From the NCBI GenBank assembly GCA_049340005.1, contig JBMPIY010000012.1: a DNA stretch of 64,000 nt. The stretch is one strand, 5' to 3'. Within the stretch, counting starts at the first letter, position 1. Every line of letters begins with the position of its first letter. The DNA comes from CAXBDP01 sp963974465 (GTDB lineage Bacteria > Bacteroidota > Bacteroidia > Cytophagales > Cyclobacteriaceae). The notes beneath the pieces were generated by a model that was not told the origin of the DNA, made no database searches, and was given only the letters and a program-made list of their open reading frames with translations. This document shows positions 34,129-43,609 of the stretch, in pieces. Both the position numbers and the translations under genes were made by a program.

Positions 34129-35049
34129 ATGAGAACCACAGTTATAAGACTACTTTTTATTTACGGCCTTTTCTTAATCGCAACTCCATCAGAAGGCCAA
34201 ATTTTGAAAAGACTTCAGCAAAAAGCTGAAAATGCACTTGAAAAAAAGGTAGAAGAGAAAATTGACCGTGAAATGGAAAAAGCTGCCGAACGCATGGTCG
34301 AAAACTCGTGGGATGCCGTATTTGGAGGAGGTGGAGAAGGTGGTAAAGCCGGTGCAGGAATGCCATTTTCACTCAATAGCGACGTTACCACTGAAGATCA
34401 ATACCAATTCGACATTATTACTACGATGGAGATTGAAAATATCAAAGCAAATGGCAAGTCAGAACCGCCTATGATTATGGAAATGCATTTTCGTGAAGGC
34501 GCTCAATATACAGGCACAAAATATAGCAGCGAGGAAATGAAAAAGAATCAGGGTGATATGTTTATCATTTATGATTTCAAAAACTCTGCCATGGTGATGC
34601 TAATGGGAAGTGAGGAAGGCAAGTTTTCTTTCGCATATGATTGGACTGATGCATTGAAATCCGTTGAGAACATGGAAGAAACAGAGGAAGAAGTTGATTG
34701 GGATGAAATAAACGAATGGGAAGGCTACACAAAAATAGGGACAAAAAATATAGCTGGTTACTCTTGCGATGGGTATAAATCCGAGACAACAGATGCAACT
34801 ACTGAAATATGGGTAACACGAGAAGAGACCTTTGGAATGGAAAATATGTTTGGTGCAAATGCCAACTCTAAACAAATGAAAGGAAAAATTCCTGAAAACT
34901 ATCCTTATGGAATGCTTATGGAAATGATCATGGAAGAAAAAGGAAGTGGAGATAAAACAATAATGCGAGTAACTGACGTAAAGAAAAATGCCAATGTAAA
35001 CTACGATATGAGTGATTATCCAAAAATGGCTTTAGGCGCTAAAAATTAA
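34129..35049 (+). CDS. Secreted DUF4412 protein
   Basis: 306 residues with a signal peptide (about 1-23, ending SEGQ). A charged coiled-coil-like segment follows (LKRLQQKAENALEKKVEEKIDREMEK, about 25-58), then a Gly-rich linker (FGGGGEGGKAGAG). The rest is a beta-rich domain that fits DUF4412: GKSEPPMIMEMHF, DMFIIYDFKNSAMVML, GTKNIAGYSCDGYKSET and ATTEIWVTREE. There is also a very acidic stretch (EETEEEVDWDEINEWE). Likely periplasmic or surface; function unknown. It has its own terminator downstream. Confidence 0.75.
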   Translation: MRTTVIRLLFIYGLFLIATPSEGQILKRLQQKAENALEKKVEEKIDREMEKAAERMVENSWDAVFGGGGEGGKAGAGMPFSLNSDVTTEDQYQFDIITTMEIENIKANGKSEPPMIMEMHFREGAQYTGTKYSSEEMKKNQGDMFIIYDFKNSAMVMLMGSEEGKFSFAYDWTDALKSVENMEETEEEVDWDEINEWEGYTKIGTKNIAGYSCDGYKSETTDATTEIWVTREETFGMENMFGANANSKQMKGKIPENYPYGMLMEMIMEEKGSGDKTIMRVTDVKKNANVNYDMSDYPKMALGAKN

Positions 35050-35072
35050 GCTCCGGCTATCTCATATACACT

Positions 35073-35104
35073 AAGCTAACTCATAATAGGGTTGGCTTTT
35101 TTAT
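35073..35104 (+). terminator. Terminator after the DUF4412 gene
   Basis: AAGCTAAC (35073-35080) pairs with GTTGGCTT (35091-35098) with one G-T pair, then a T-run. Confidence 0.7.
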
Positions 35105-35222
35105 TGAAATCAAATTTTGGGTCAGACAATACTGATTCCACCCGCCCCACTTTAAGGTAATTTTGGATAGACCATCTGCTTCAATTTTTATTGTAAATTG
35201 AGCGCAAATATTCATCTACCCT

Positions 35223-36476
35223 ATGAAATTCATCTTCACAGTTTCCTTACTATTTTGTTTCCAACCACTATTCAGTCAATATTTACTCAAACCCGATAAA
35301 ATTTTTGATGGCACACAAATACAAGTAGGCTGGAATGTCCTCGTAGAAGGAAATAAAATTGTGGCTGCTGGGCCATCTGAAAACATTCAAATTCCTGCAG
35401 GGACAGAAGTAATAGAATTACCTGGCAAAACCTTACTCCCTGGTTTAATCGAAGGCCATTCTCATTTGCTCCTGCATCCATACAATGAAACCTCATGGAA
35501 CGACCAAGTCTTGGTAGAGTCTCACGTGGAAAGGGCAATTCGTGGAACTGTGCATGCTGAGAATTCCTTAATGGCAGGCTTTACCACTCTTAGAGATTTA
35601 GGCTCTGAAGGTGCCGGATATACTGATGTATATTTGAAAGAATCTATCGAAAAAGGAATTGTGCCAGGCCCTAGATTATTAGTAGCTGGCCCAGCAATGG
35701 TTGCGACAGGCTCTTATGGCCCAAAGGGTTTTCATGATGGCGTATCCGTACCCATTGGAGCTGAAGAAGCTGATGGAGTGGATGATTTGATAAAAGTAGT
35801 GAGACGGCAAATTGGTAATGGTGCTGATTTCATAAAAGTATATGCCGACTACAGATGGAGACCAGGCGAAATATCTAGACCTACATTTTCACAAGATGAA
35901 TTGAATCTGATAGTAAGTACAGCAAAAAGTGCAGGCAGATATGTAATTGCACATGCCTCAACTCCAGAAGGAATTCGCAGAGCTGTAATGGCTGGTGTAG
36001 AAACCATTGAACATGGTGACGGAGCTACTGAAGAAGTATTGAAATTGATGAAAGAAAAGGGTGTAGCACTTTGCCCAACCATCGCTGCTGGCGATGCAAT
36101 TACGCAATATGGCGGGTGGAAAAAAGGCGTTGATCCAGAACCAGCACGAATTCAAGCTAAAAGACTTTCCTTTAAACTAGCATTAGAATCAGGCGTGAAA
36201 ATCGTATTTGGAGGAGATGTAGGTGTCTTTACTCATGGAGAAAATTATCGCGAATTAGAATTAATGGTAGAATATGGAATGACTCCGCTTCAAGCATTAA
36301 TTAGCGCTACTTCATCCAATGCAGAGATTTTTCATTTGGCCGATCAGCTTGGTCAATTGAAAGCAGGACTTCTGGCGGATATTATTGCTGTAGAAGGTGA
36401 CCCAACCCAAGATATCAAGGCCATTCGCTCAGTATCTTTTGTAATGAAAGACGGCGAAATCTATAAAAAGGAGTAA
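35223..36476 (+). CDS. Secreted amidohydrolase (imidazolonepropionase-like)
   Basis: 417 residues with a signal peptide (KFIFTVSLLFCFQPLFSQ). Binuclear amidohydrolase signatures: LLPGLIEGHSHLLLH, FTTLRDLGSEGAGY, DFIKVYADYRW (metal-bridging Lys region), VIAHASTPEGIRRAVMAGVETIEHG and IVFGGDVGVFTHGENY (catalytic Asp). It belongs to the same family as the gene at 18562, but the two are well diverged, so this is not a recent duplication. The substrate is unknown; secreted peptidase or lactonase-type activity is possible. Confidence 0.84.
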   Translation: MKFIFTVSLLFCFQPLFSQYLLKPDKIFDGTQIQVGWNVLVEGNKIVAAGPSENIQIPAGTEVIELPGKTLLPGLIEGHSHLLLHPYNETSWNDQVLVESHVERAIRGTVHAENSLMAGFTTLRDLGSEGAGYTDVYLKESIEKGIVPGPRLLVAGPAMVATGSYGPKGFHDGVSVPIGAEEADGVDDLIKVVRRQIGNGADFIKVYADYRWRPGEISRPTFSQDELNLIVSTAKSAGRYVIAHASTPEGIRRAVMAGVETIEHGDGATEEVLKLMKEKGVALCPTIAAGDAITQYGGWKKGVDPEPARIQAKRLSFKLALESGVKIVFGGDVGVFTHGENYRELELMVEYGMTPLQALISATSSNAEIFHLADQLGQLKAGLLADIIAVEGDPTQDIKAIRSVSFVMKDGEIYKKE

Positions 36477-36481
36477 AAAAA

Positions 36482-36510
36482 TAAGCCAACTAGGATCACT
36501 AGTTGACTTA
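36482..36510. terminator. Possible bidirectional terminator between convergent genes
   Basis: CAACTAG-GATCA-CTAGTTG (7-bp stem), flanked by TAAG/CTTA that also pair. It lies between the convergent amidohydrolase and E2 genes. T-runs are weak. Confidence 0.45.
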
Positions 36511-36537
36511 TCTATTTGTATGAGTAATTTTCTAGGA

Positions 36538-37857
36538 TTACACCTCTTTATTCATATCCCATTTCTCAAGATAATCTGCCACTCTTCTTACAAACATCCC
36601 TCCCAGCGAGCCATCCACCACTCTGTGGTCATAGCTATGGCTAAGGAACATTTTATGTCTGATGGCAATTACATCTCCACTAGGCGTTTCAAGTACAGCC
36701 GGCTTTTTCACAATAGCGCCAAGTGCCATAATTCCCACTTGTGGCTGCATCAAGATTGGTGTCCCCATTACATTTCCAAATGAGCCAACATTGGAAATAG
36801 TATATGTACCACCTTCAAGTTCCTCTGCCTTCAATTTATTCTCACGAGCTCTTCTAGCTAGGTCATTCACTTTTTTGGTGATGCCTGTTAAGTTAAGCTG
36901 ATCTGCATTTCTGATCACTGGCACGATAAGGTTTCCACTTGGAAGTGCTACAGCCATACCGATACTTATCTCCTTACGCTTGATAATTCTATCACCTTCT
37001 ACAGCAATATTGATCATAGGATAATCTTTGATTGCCTTAACTACTGCTTCGATAAACAAAGGAGTATAAGTTAAAGTATCTCCTTCACGAGCTTGAAATT
37101 CCTTTTTCACTTTATTTCTCCATTGTACCACAGGAGTTACATCTGCTTCTACAAATGAAGTAACGTGTGGAGAAATCCTTTTAGAGTCAAGCATACGCTG
37201 TGCAATCATTTTGCGCATACGATCCATCTCTATGATTTCATCACCTGGATATATCGGCACTTTCATTACTGGTGCAGTAACAGACGGGCCTTGCATAGTT
37301 TGAACTCCTTGTGGCGCAGCAGCAGGTTTTGCTACTCTACCCCCACCTTCTTGGCGTTCTTTTACATAAGCAAGAATATCACTTTTTGTAAGTCTTCCAT
37401 CTTTACCAGAGCCATTAACAGCTTCCAATTCTTCCATCGGAATTTGCTCTTCTTTGGCGATACTCTTCACTAATGGCGAATAGAATCTTGATGCATTTTC
37501 AAATGAAACAGCTTTATGCCCATTAGAATTGGAGCTTCCAGCAACTTCTTGCTTTTGCTCTGCTGCTACAGGTTTTGCTTCGGCAGTTGGTGCACTTACT
37601 GGAGCCGCATCACTTCCCTCTGTAGCGATAATCGCAATTGGCTTTCCAACTTCTATAACATCACCTTCTTGAGCCAAAATTTGCTTAAGTACACCTGAAT
37701 GCGTTGCTGGCACTTCAGTATCTACTTTGTCTGTAGCTACTTCCAGTACAGATTCATCTTGCTCAATGGTATCACCTTCTTTTTTGAGCCAGGTAAGAAT
37801 TGTACCTTCCATTATACTTTCGCCCATTTTGGGCATCACCATTTCTACTAAAGCCAT
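36538..37857 (-). CDS. 2-oxoacid dehydrogenase E2 (lipoyl acyltransferase)
   Basis: 439 residues. The N-terminal lipoyl domain has DESVLEVATDKVDTEVPAT with the lipoyl-lysine in DKV. A Pro/Ala-rich linker follows, then a peripheral-subunit-binding domain (YSPLVKSIAKEEQIPMEELEAVNGSGKDGRLTKSDILAYV). The catalytic acyltransferase domain ends LSHSYDHRVVDGSLGGMFV with the active-site His. The sequence cannot say whether it serves pyruvate, 2-oxoglutarate or branched-chain oxoacid dehydrogenase; no E1 or E3 gene is adjacent, and I lean to the branched-chain type. A perfect -7 box lies 35-42 bases upstream. Confidence 0.9.
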   Translation of the reverse strand: MALVEMVMPKMGESIMEGTILTWLKKEGDTIEQDESVLEVATDKVDTEVPATHSGVLKQILAQEGDVIEVGKPIAIIATEGSDAAPVSAPTAEAKPVAAEQKQEVAGSSNSNGHKAVSFENASRFYSPLVKSIAKEEQIPMEELEAVNGSGKDGRLTKSDILAYVKERQEGGGRVAKPAAAPQGVQTMQGPSVTAPVMKVPIYPGDEIIEMDRMRKMIAQRMLDSKRISPHVTSFVEADVTPVVQWRNKVKKEFQAREGDTLTYTPLFIEAVVKAIKDYPMINIAVEGDRIIKRKEISIGMAVALPSGNLIVPVIRNADQLNLTGITKKVNDLARRARENKLKAEELEGGTYTISNVGSFGNVMGTPILMQPQVGIMALGAIVKKPAVLETPSGDVIAIRHKMFLSHSYDHRVVDGSLGGMFVRRVADYLEKWDMNKEV

Positions 37858-37891
37858 TATTCGAGTATGTTTAGGTTCTTATAATTATTTA

Positions 37892-37899
37892 CAAAAATA
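37892..37899 (-). promoter_or_regulatory. -7 promoter element of the E2 gene
   Basis: The minus strand reads TATTTTTG, a perfect TAnnTTTG, leaving a 5' leader of about 30 bases before the E2 ATG. Confidence 0.5.
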
Positions 37900-37917
37900 C
37901 GAAGAACAAAGCCTTTC

Positions 37918-39171
37918 TCAAGACATTTCCACCAAAGTTCTCCAAATCATATACAAAGAAGCGGTGCCAGTGAGCTGAATATTGAGCCCTCTTTCCTTGG
38001 TAAGGCGCAAAAGGCGGGAGGTAGTACCACTTGGAGTCGCCACTGCAACCCACACAGTACCAACAGGTTTGTCTGCCGTTCCTCCAGTTGGGCCCGCAAT
38101 TCCGCTCGTTGCCAAACCTATATCTGCACCGAATTTATTTCTTACATTTTCGGCCATTTCTTTTACACATTCTTCACTTACTGCACCAAATTTTCTTAAA
38201 GTTTCGGCATTTACACCGAGTAAATTCTGCTTAAATTGATTGTGATATGGAATTATAGTTCCTAAATAATAGGCAGAACTACCCGCAACGGAGGTGATTT
38301 GATGGGCAATATAGCCACCTGTACAGCTCTCGGCAGTAGCTATAGTGTAGCCTTTTTCGAGTAGCAATTTACCAATTACAAGCTCCAACTCATCATCATC
38401 GAAACCATAAGCATACTTAGAAATGATTGGCATCACTTTATCAATCTGCTCTTCAACCTCCCGCTTAAGCGAGTCTAAGTCATCGCCAAAAGCAGTCAGC
38501 CTTAGGCGTACTTGAGCCAATTTTGGAAGGTAGGCCAACCTTATATGCATTGGCAATTCACTTTCCCACTCACGTATCACCTCAGCCAATTTCGATTCGG
38601 GAATTCCTGCCGTTCTAATCATTTTATGAAAAATCACCGGCATGGTAAATCGTAATCTGATTTTAGGAATCACTTGCTCTTCCATCAACACTTTTACCTC
38701 ATGCGGCACGCCGGGCATCGATACCAATACTTTTCCTTTTCGCTCAAACCACATTCCAGGTGCTGTACCTACTCGGTTGCTCAAAAAAGTACATTTCTCA
38801 GGCAAAAAGGCCTGCTGTCTATTCAGCTCACTCAATTCCCTGCCTCTGGAAAGAAACAAATTTGTCACCTCATCTAATGCTTGCTGATGTAAGGAAATAG
38901 GTGAATTATACATTTTTGCCAAGAGTGGCTTCGTAAGATCATCAGGAGTTGGACCAAGTCCACCTGTTACAAGGACAATATCATTCTTAGCCTCAGCCTC
39001 TTCGAAGGCATTTAGCATTGCTTGGGCTTCATCTTGCACCGTAGTGTGGCGGGTCACTCGTACACCCAAATCATTCATTACCTGACTCAAATATTGCGCA
39101 TTGGTATTTAAAATCTGACCATAAAGAATTTCGTCACCTACAGAAATTATTTCACAAAGAATATGCTTCAT
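37918..39171 (-). CDS. cinA: CinA family protein
   Basis: 417 residues with both CinA parts. The N-terminal MoaB-like COG1058 domain has CEIISVGDEILYGQILNTNAQYLSQ and VLVTGGLGPTPDDLT. The C-terminal NMN deamidase-type domain has TIATAESCTGGYIAHQITSVAGSSAYYLG and GLATSGIAGPTGGTADKPVGTVWVAV. Known CinA proteins cleave NMN or ADP-ribose in NAD salvage; competence links are seen only in some species. Two GCGGGAGG octamers lie within the gene. It runs divergently from the PaaN-like gene. Confidence 0.93.
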   Translation of the reverse strand: MKHILCEIISVGDEILYGQILNTNAQYLSQVMNDLGVRVTRHTTVQDEAQAMLNAFEEAEAKNDIVLVTGGLGPTPDDLTKPLLAKMYNSPISLHQQALDEVTNLFLSRGRELSELNRQQAFLPEKCTFLSNRVGTAPGMWFERKGKVLVSMPGVPHEVKVLMEEQVIPKIRLRFTMPVIFHKMIRTAGIPESKLAEVIREWESELPMHIRLAYLPKLAQVRLRLTAFGDDLDSLKREVEEQIDKVMPIISKYAYGFDDDELELVIGKLLLEKGYTIATAESCTGGYIAHQITSVAGSSAYYLGTIIPYHNQFKQNLLGVNAETLRKFGAVSEECVKEMAENVRNKFGADIGLATSGIAGPTGGTADKPVGTVWVAVATPSGTTSRLLRLTKERGLNIQLTGTASLYMIWRTLVEMS

Positions 39172-39267
39172 ACAAGCTAATTTTTTAAAATATACCTATT
39201 ACTCACAATTGGTTTGGAGCCTATCCGTTCGAAGGGCTATATTAGCATAAACGCTAATCAAATACAT

Positions 39268-40923
39268 ATGAATTTGTTCGAAAAACATAAAGAAACAATT
39301 GAGACGGCAATTAAGGCTCTTCATGATAGAACCTTTTTTGCGCATTACCCTGAACACCCAAAAGCTTATGCGGAAGATGCTGATGCAAAAGGACGTGAAG
39401 CATATATGGCTAGATTGGGTAAAAACTTCGATTTGTTATTACAAAGTGGCGAAACGTGGATTGGTGATGAGGAATCTCCTTACACACAAGAAGCGCTAGG
39501 TATAAAATATCCTGCTAGCAATGAGGAAACGTTGATTGCAAATGCAAAAAAAGGTGCCGATGCTTGGAGAAAAGCTAGTCCAGAAGTGCGGGTGGGAATT
39601 TTGTTGGAGTCGCTGGATCGCTTCCAAAGTAGATTTTTCGAGAATGCCTATGCTACCATGCACACAACAGGCCAAGGTTATATGATGGCATTCCAAGCCT
39701 CAGGTCCACATGCGGCTGATAGAGCATTGGAAGCTTTGGTTGCCGGCTATGAGGAACTAAAGAGATTCCCAGCAGAAACTACTTGGGTGAAACCAATGGG
39801 CAAATACGAAATCAGTTTGAAAAAGAGCTGGAGAGCGGTACCTAAAGGTATAGCCTTAATTATTGGATGCTCCACTTTCCCTACTTGGAATTCACTACCA
39901 GGCTTGTATGCATCCTTGGTTACCGGTAATCCGGCATTGGTAAAGCCACACCCTGGGGCAGTATTACCCATTGCACTAGTTGTAGCAGATATCCAGCAAG
40001 TATTGAAAGAAAATGGATTTGATCCAAACATCTGTCAGCTCGCCGTTGATTCCTACTCCGCGCCAAATACCAAAAAATTGGCTGAACACAGAGATGTGAA
40101 GATCATCGACTATACTGGAAATGCAGGCTTTGGTAATTATCTAGAAGGCTTAGATGGCAAAGCTGTATTTACTGAAAAAACAGGTGTTAACTCTATTTTG
40201 ATTGACTCTACAGATGATGTAGATAGTATGATACAGAATATAAGCTTTTCTCTGCTTCTATATTCGGGACAAATGTGTACGGCACCACAAAACTTCTACA
40301 TACCTGAAGGCGGCATACAGACAAAAGAAGGGCATTTGAGCTATGAGGACTTAGTAGCAAAACTTATCGAGGCGATCAATGGATTGGCACTAAACCCTAA
40401 AGTTGGTCCATTTGTGTTAGGAGCCATTCAAAATCCAAATACTAGTCAACGTCTAAGCGATTCTGTCTCTTTGCCAGGTAGCAAAGTATTATTAGAAAGC
40501 CAAAGTGTTGAAAACCCAATGTTTAAAAATGCTAGAACTGCGACTCCACTTCTATTGGAAGTAGATGCAACTCAACATGATTTGTTTAGCCAAGAGCTAT
40601 TTGGTCCGATTGCATTTATTATCAAGGTAAAAGATATTCATCAGGCCTTGGCAATTGCTACAGATTTGGGCAAAAAGCATGGTGCAATGTCCTGTGGAGC
40701 ATATACCACTAGCCAAGAAGTAAAAGAAAAGATTATGGATGAAATGGCTTTGGCTGGCACACCTGTGAGTTTCAATTTGGCGGGAGGAATATATATTAAT
40801 CAAACGGCAAGTTTTTCAGATTTCCATGGAACAGGTGGAAATCCGGCTGCCAATGCAAGTTTTACCAATCCAGAATATATTGTGAAAAGATTTACATGGG
40901 TGGGCTTTAGAGAACCTGCTTAA
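39268..40923 (+). CDS. PaaN-like aldehyde dehydrogenase
   Basis: 551 residues of the aldehyde dehydrogenase superfamily, most like the phenylacetate-degradation protein PaaN. It starts MNLFEKHKETIETAIKALHDR and has FFAHYPEHPKAYAEDA, LIIGCSTFPTWNSLPGLYASLVTGNPALVKPHP (cofactor region), IDYTGNAGFGNYLE, the nucleophile Cys in YSGQMCTAPQNF, and FHGTGGNPAANASF. The ring-cleavage enzyme genes for phenylacetate are not in the window, so the role could be the related oxepin-CoA/aldehyde step or a different aldehyde. The frame is open upstream to 39214; MNLFEK is the conserved start. A strong terminator follows. Confidence 0.85.
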   Translation: MNLFEKHKETIETAIKALHDRTFFAHYPEHPKAYAEDADAKGREAYMARLGKNFDLLLQSGETWIGDEESPYTQEALGIKYPASNEETLIANAKKGADAWRKASPEVRVGILLESLDRFQSRFFENAYATMHTTGQGYMMAFQASGPHAADRALEALVAGYEELKRFPAETTWVKPMGKYEISLKKSWRAVPKGIALIIGCSTFPTWNSLPGLYASLVTGNPALVKPHPGAVLPIALVVADIQQVLKENGFDPNICQLAVDSYSAPNTKKLAEHRDVKIIDYTGNAGFGNYLEGLDGKAVFTEKTGVNSILIDSTDDVDSMIQNISFSLLLYSGQMCTAPQNFYIPEGGIQTKEGHLSYEDLVAKLIEAINGLALNPKVGPFVLGAIQNPNTSQRLSDSVSLPGSKVLLESQSVENPMFKNARTATPLLLEVDATQHDLFSQELFGPIAFIIKVKDIHQALAIATDLGKKHGAMSCGAYTTSQEVKEKIMDEMALAGTPVSFNLAGGIYINQTASFSDFHGTGGNPAANASFTNPEYIVKRFTWVGFREPA

Positions 40924-40943
40924 TGGATTTACCCTATTCTCTC

Positions 40944-40981
40944 AAAACAGAAAAACCGGCATTCACCGGTTTTTCTGTTTT
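40944..40981. terminator. Strong terminator after the PaaN-like gene
   Basis: A 16-bp perfect stem: an A-rich arm ending CAGAAAAACCGG (40944-40959), loop CATTCA, and the complementary arm starting CCGGTTTTTCTG (40966-40981). The A- and T-runs make it symmetric, serving both the gene at 39268 and the convergent small gene at 41003. Confidence 0.92.
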
Positions 40982-41002
40982 ATAATGAGTCAAATTTTAA
41001 AA

Positions 41003-41203
41003 CTACCTTTTGCAAGTTTTTATACCTACCAAAGTATAAAGGGGACAAAAAGACACTAAGCTTGTCAAGACAAAAACTCCTGCCAATACTAGCAGAACGA
41101 TGCCCAAAGTTCCAGATACTAATCCAGCATAATAGAGGTAAACGAATAGCGCTGCCAATATGAATCGAATGATTTTATCTGCAGATCCCATGTTCTTTTT
41201 CAT
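41003..41203 (-). CDS. DUF2892 small inner-membrane protein
   Basis: 66 residues: KKNMGSADKIIRFILAALFVYLYYAG, then a second hydrophobic helix (LGIVLLVLAGVFVLTSLVSF), ending CPLYTLVGIKTCKR. This two-helix pattern with a C-terminal Cys-Pro-Leu-Tyr motif is typical of DUF2892 proteins, which are often linked to rhodanese or sulfur functions. The start at 41203 (MKKNMGSADK) is preferred over the open frame to 41236. The function is unknown. Confidence 0.8.
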   Translation of the reverse strand: MKKNMGSADKIIRFILAALFVYLYYAGLVSGTLGIVLLVLAGVFVLTSLVSFCPLYTLVGIKTCKR

Positions 41204-41310
41204 AGCAAAACATTTAAAGGTTAATAATAAGCACAATAAGGTATGTGAGGCCGAAGCACAGTATGCATACGAAAATAAATTTAAGAATTTTGGTTCGCAT
41301 ATTATATGAC

Positions 41311-42114
41311 TTAAGTCACTTTCATTCTGCCTATTAGCTTTCGTAGTAAACTTGGAAAGAATCTTGAAACATATAAGCCGAATATTTCTCTAGTGCCTGC
41401 TATATAAATCTCAGCTTTCTCCTTTTCCATGGCAATGCGCATTTTGCGAGCACAAGTTTCTGCTGATATTCCATTTGCTTGCGCATCATCCATTGTACCT
41501 TGTTTTTCTCCAGTACCCACAAGTGCATTTACAGACACATTGGTTTTAATAAAACCGGGGCAAACCATCGTTACCTTTATTCCATCATCGTTATTTTCAG
41601 CTCTAAGGGCATCGAAAAACCCATGTAGCGCATGCTTAGAAGCAGAATACCCTGAACGTAGCGGAGTTGCAAATTTGCCCACCATACTACTAACTACTAC
41701 AAAATGGCCAGACTTTAGATCGAGCATATATGGCAATAGATACTTGGTGATGGCTATTGTCCCGAAGAAATTAACTTCGAAAAGCTTGCGATCCACTTCA
41801 AGCTTGGTGTCTTTTACTAAGGATCGTTGACTTATACCTCCATTATGCACCATGTAATCTATATGCCCAAAAAAATCTACAGCCTCCCGCGTTTTCTGTT
41901 CTAAGGAATCTGATTGAGCCAAATCCAACGGAAGTATCCGAGTAAATTCTTTCGCCCCAAGTGGACAAGCTTTTCGTACTCTCTCCAACTCATCTTGTCT
42001 TCTGGCAGATAATATCAGCTTCGCTCCCATTTTTGCAAGCTCGTAGGTGAGCGCCTCTCCTATTCCTGATGAAGCACCAGTGATCCATATAACTTTATTC
42101 TTTACAGAACCCAT
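41311..42114 (-). CDS. Short-chain dehydrogenase/reductase
   Basis: 267 residues of the classical SDR family. It has the NAD(P)-binding GASSGIGEALTYELAK, an Arg-containing second beta strand (SARRQDE) suggesting NADPH preference, NNG-equivalent VHNGGISQRS, catalytic Ser in VVSSMVGK and the YSASKHALHG Tyr-x3-Lys pair. The overall pattern resembles DHRS7-like reductases. It ends with a hydrophobic, basic tail (IFGLYVSRFFPSLLRKLIGRMK) that may associate with membrane. The substrate is unknown. It is divergent from hemN. Confidence 0.9.
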   Translation of the reverse strand: MGSVKNKVIWITGASSGIGEALTYELAKMGAKLILSARRQDELERVRKACPLGAKEFTRILPLDLAQSDSLEQKTREAVDFFGHIDYMVHNGGISQRSLVKDTKLEVDRKLFEVNFFGTIAITKYLLPYMLDLKSGHFVVVSSMVGKFATPLRSGYSASKHALHGFFDALRAENNDDGIKVTMVCPGFIKTNVSVNALVGTGEKQGTMDDAQANGISAETCARKMRIAMEKEKAEIYIAGTREIFGLYVSRFFPSLLRKLIGRMKVT

Positions 42115-42247
42115 TGCTATTCAATTTTTTAAAAAGATACGAAAATTCAGATTTCTTACAATATCTCGGAATGCATCAAATAATAAAATCAGCACCTTAA
42201 ATGATTAAAATCAGCTTTTGCTGAGATAGAAAAAGGGATTTTTGCAC

Positions 42248-43609
42248 ATGGAAAATATGAAGACCAGGCTTTTTGAAAAATACAACATTCCCGTTCCAAG
42301 ATATACGAGCTATCCAACCGTGCCATTTTGGGATTCTGAGACATATTCAAGTGAAGGATGGGCAAATCATATTGCCAATCTGAATAAAGAAGTATTGTGT
42401 GAAAAGGGAATTAGTCTTTACATCCACCTGCCTTTTTGTGAGAGCTTATGCACTTTTTGTGGATGCAATAAGCGTATTACCAAAAATCATAATGTTGAAG
42501 GTGCATACATCGATAATGTGCTCAAAGAATGGAAACTGTATTTAGCTTTATTTCAACATAAACCACTCATTAAGGAAATCCATTTGGGCGGCGGCACGCC
42601 TACTTTTTTCTCAGCAGAAAATTTACGTAAGCTTATCTCGGGAATTCTAGAAAATGCTCAAGCAGATTCCGGTATACAGATGAGTTTTGAAGGACATCCC
42701 AACCATACTTCCACAGAGCATTTGGAGACTTTATACCAATTAGGTTTTCGCAGAATTAGCTTTGGTGTGCAGGATTATGACCCAATCGTTCAAAAGGCCA
42801 TTCACAGAATTCAGAGCTTTGAACAGGTACAGAAGGTCACAAATATGGCTAGAGCCATCGGCTTCACTTCCATTAGTCACGACTTGGTATTTGGATTACC
42901 ATTTCAACATATTCAATCAATTGAAGATAGCATTGCCAAAACCTTGGAGTTGACGCCAGACCGAATTTCATTTTACAGTTATGCGCATGTGCCTTGGATA
43001 AAAGGTACTGGGCAACGCGGATATTCCGAGGAAAACCTACCAAAATCTACAGAAAAAAGGGCACTGTACGAAAGAGGAAAAGCTTTACTAGAAAAAGCAG
43101 GCTATTTGGAAGTTGGCTTTGACCACTTTGCATTACCTAGCGATGAACTCTTTATGGCAATGCAAAACAAGACACTCCATCGCAATTTCATGGGCTACAC
43201 AACCATTGCAAGCCAAACGCTTATTGGTTTGGGTGTATCAGCAATTAGTGATGGTGCAGGAGCATTTTCGCAGAATGTGAAAGTGGTTGAGGAATATGAA
43301 GCTTTGCTTGCAATAGATAAACTTCCAACAGAAAGAGGTCATTTTCTAAGCGATCAGGATGCCATTATCCAAAAGCAAATAATGGATTTAATGTGCCGAT
43401 TTGAAACTTCCATAGAAAATCATCCCCAATTGATAGAGGTAATTTTAAGGTTGAAGCCTGTCCTTGAGGATAATTTGGCAAAACTTGAGGAGTCCACTTT
43501 AAAGGTATTACCCAATGGGATTCCGTTTGTTAGAAATATATGCTTAGAATTAGATGAAAAATATTGGGAGAAAATACCTAAATCTCAGCTTTTTTCTTCG
43601 GCAGTTTAA
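42248..43609 (+). CDS. hemN: Oxygen-independent coproporphyrinogen III oxidase
   Basis: 453 residues, a radical-SAM enzyme that converts coproporphyrinogen III to protoporphyrinogen IX without oxygen. The cluster motif C-x3-C-x2-C-x-C is in HLPFCESLCTFCGCNKRI. Other HemN features are RYTSYPTVPFWD near the N-terminus, EIHLGGGTPTFFS, SFEGHPNHT, RISFGVQDYDPIVQKAIHRIQ and a C-terminal HemN domain with GHFLSDQDAIIQKQIMDLMCRF. A GATTTTTG -7-like box (one mismatch) ends 3 bases before the ATG at 42248. It ends one base before the convergent patatin gene. Confidence 0.93.
   Translation: MENMKTRLFEKYNIPVPRYTSYPTVPFWDSETYSSEGWANHIANLNKEVLCEKGISLYIHLPFCESLCTFCGCNKRITKNHNVEGAYIDNVLKEWKLYLALFQHKPLIKEIHLGGGTPTFFSAENLRKLISGILENAQADSGIQMSFEGHPNHTSTEHLETLYQLGFRRISFGVQDYDPIVQKAIHRIQSFEQVQKVTNMARAIGFTSISHDLVFGLPFQHIQSIEDSIAKTLELTPDRISFYSYAHVPWIKGTGQRGYSEENLPKSTEKRALYERGKALLEKAGYLEVGFDHFALPSDELFMAMQNKTLHRNFMGYTTIASQTLIGLGVSAISDGAGAFSQNVKVVEEYEALLAIDKLPTERGHFLSDQDAIIQKQIMDLMCRFETSIENHPQLIEVILRLKPVLEDNLAKLEESTLKVLPNGIPFVRNICLELDEKYWEKIPKSQLFSSAV

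Noticed and set aside
18562..36476. The two secreted amidohydrolases as a recent duplication
   Set aside because: They share family motifs only and are well diverged over their length, so they are old paralogs.
39241..39257. Small inverted repeat ATTAGC-ATAAAC-GCTAAT before the PaaN-like gene
   Set aside because: Six-base arms in AT-rich DNA are easily met by chance; it also contains CATAAACGCT, as in the phased arrays, but singly and without phase.
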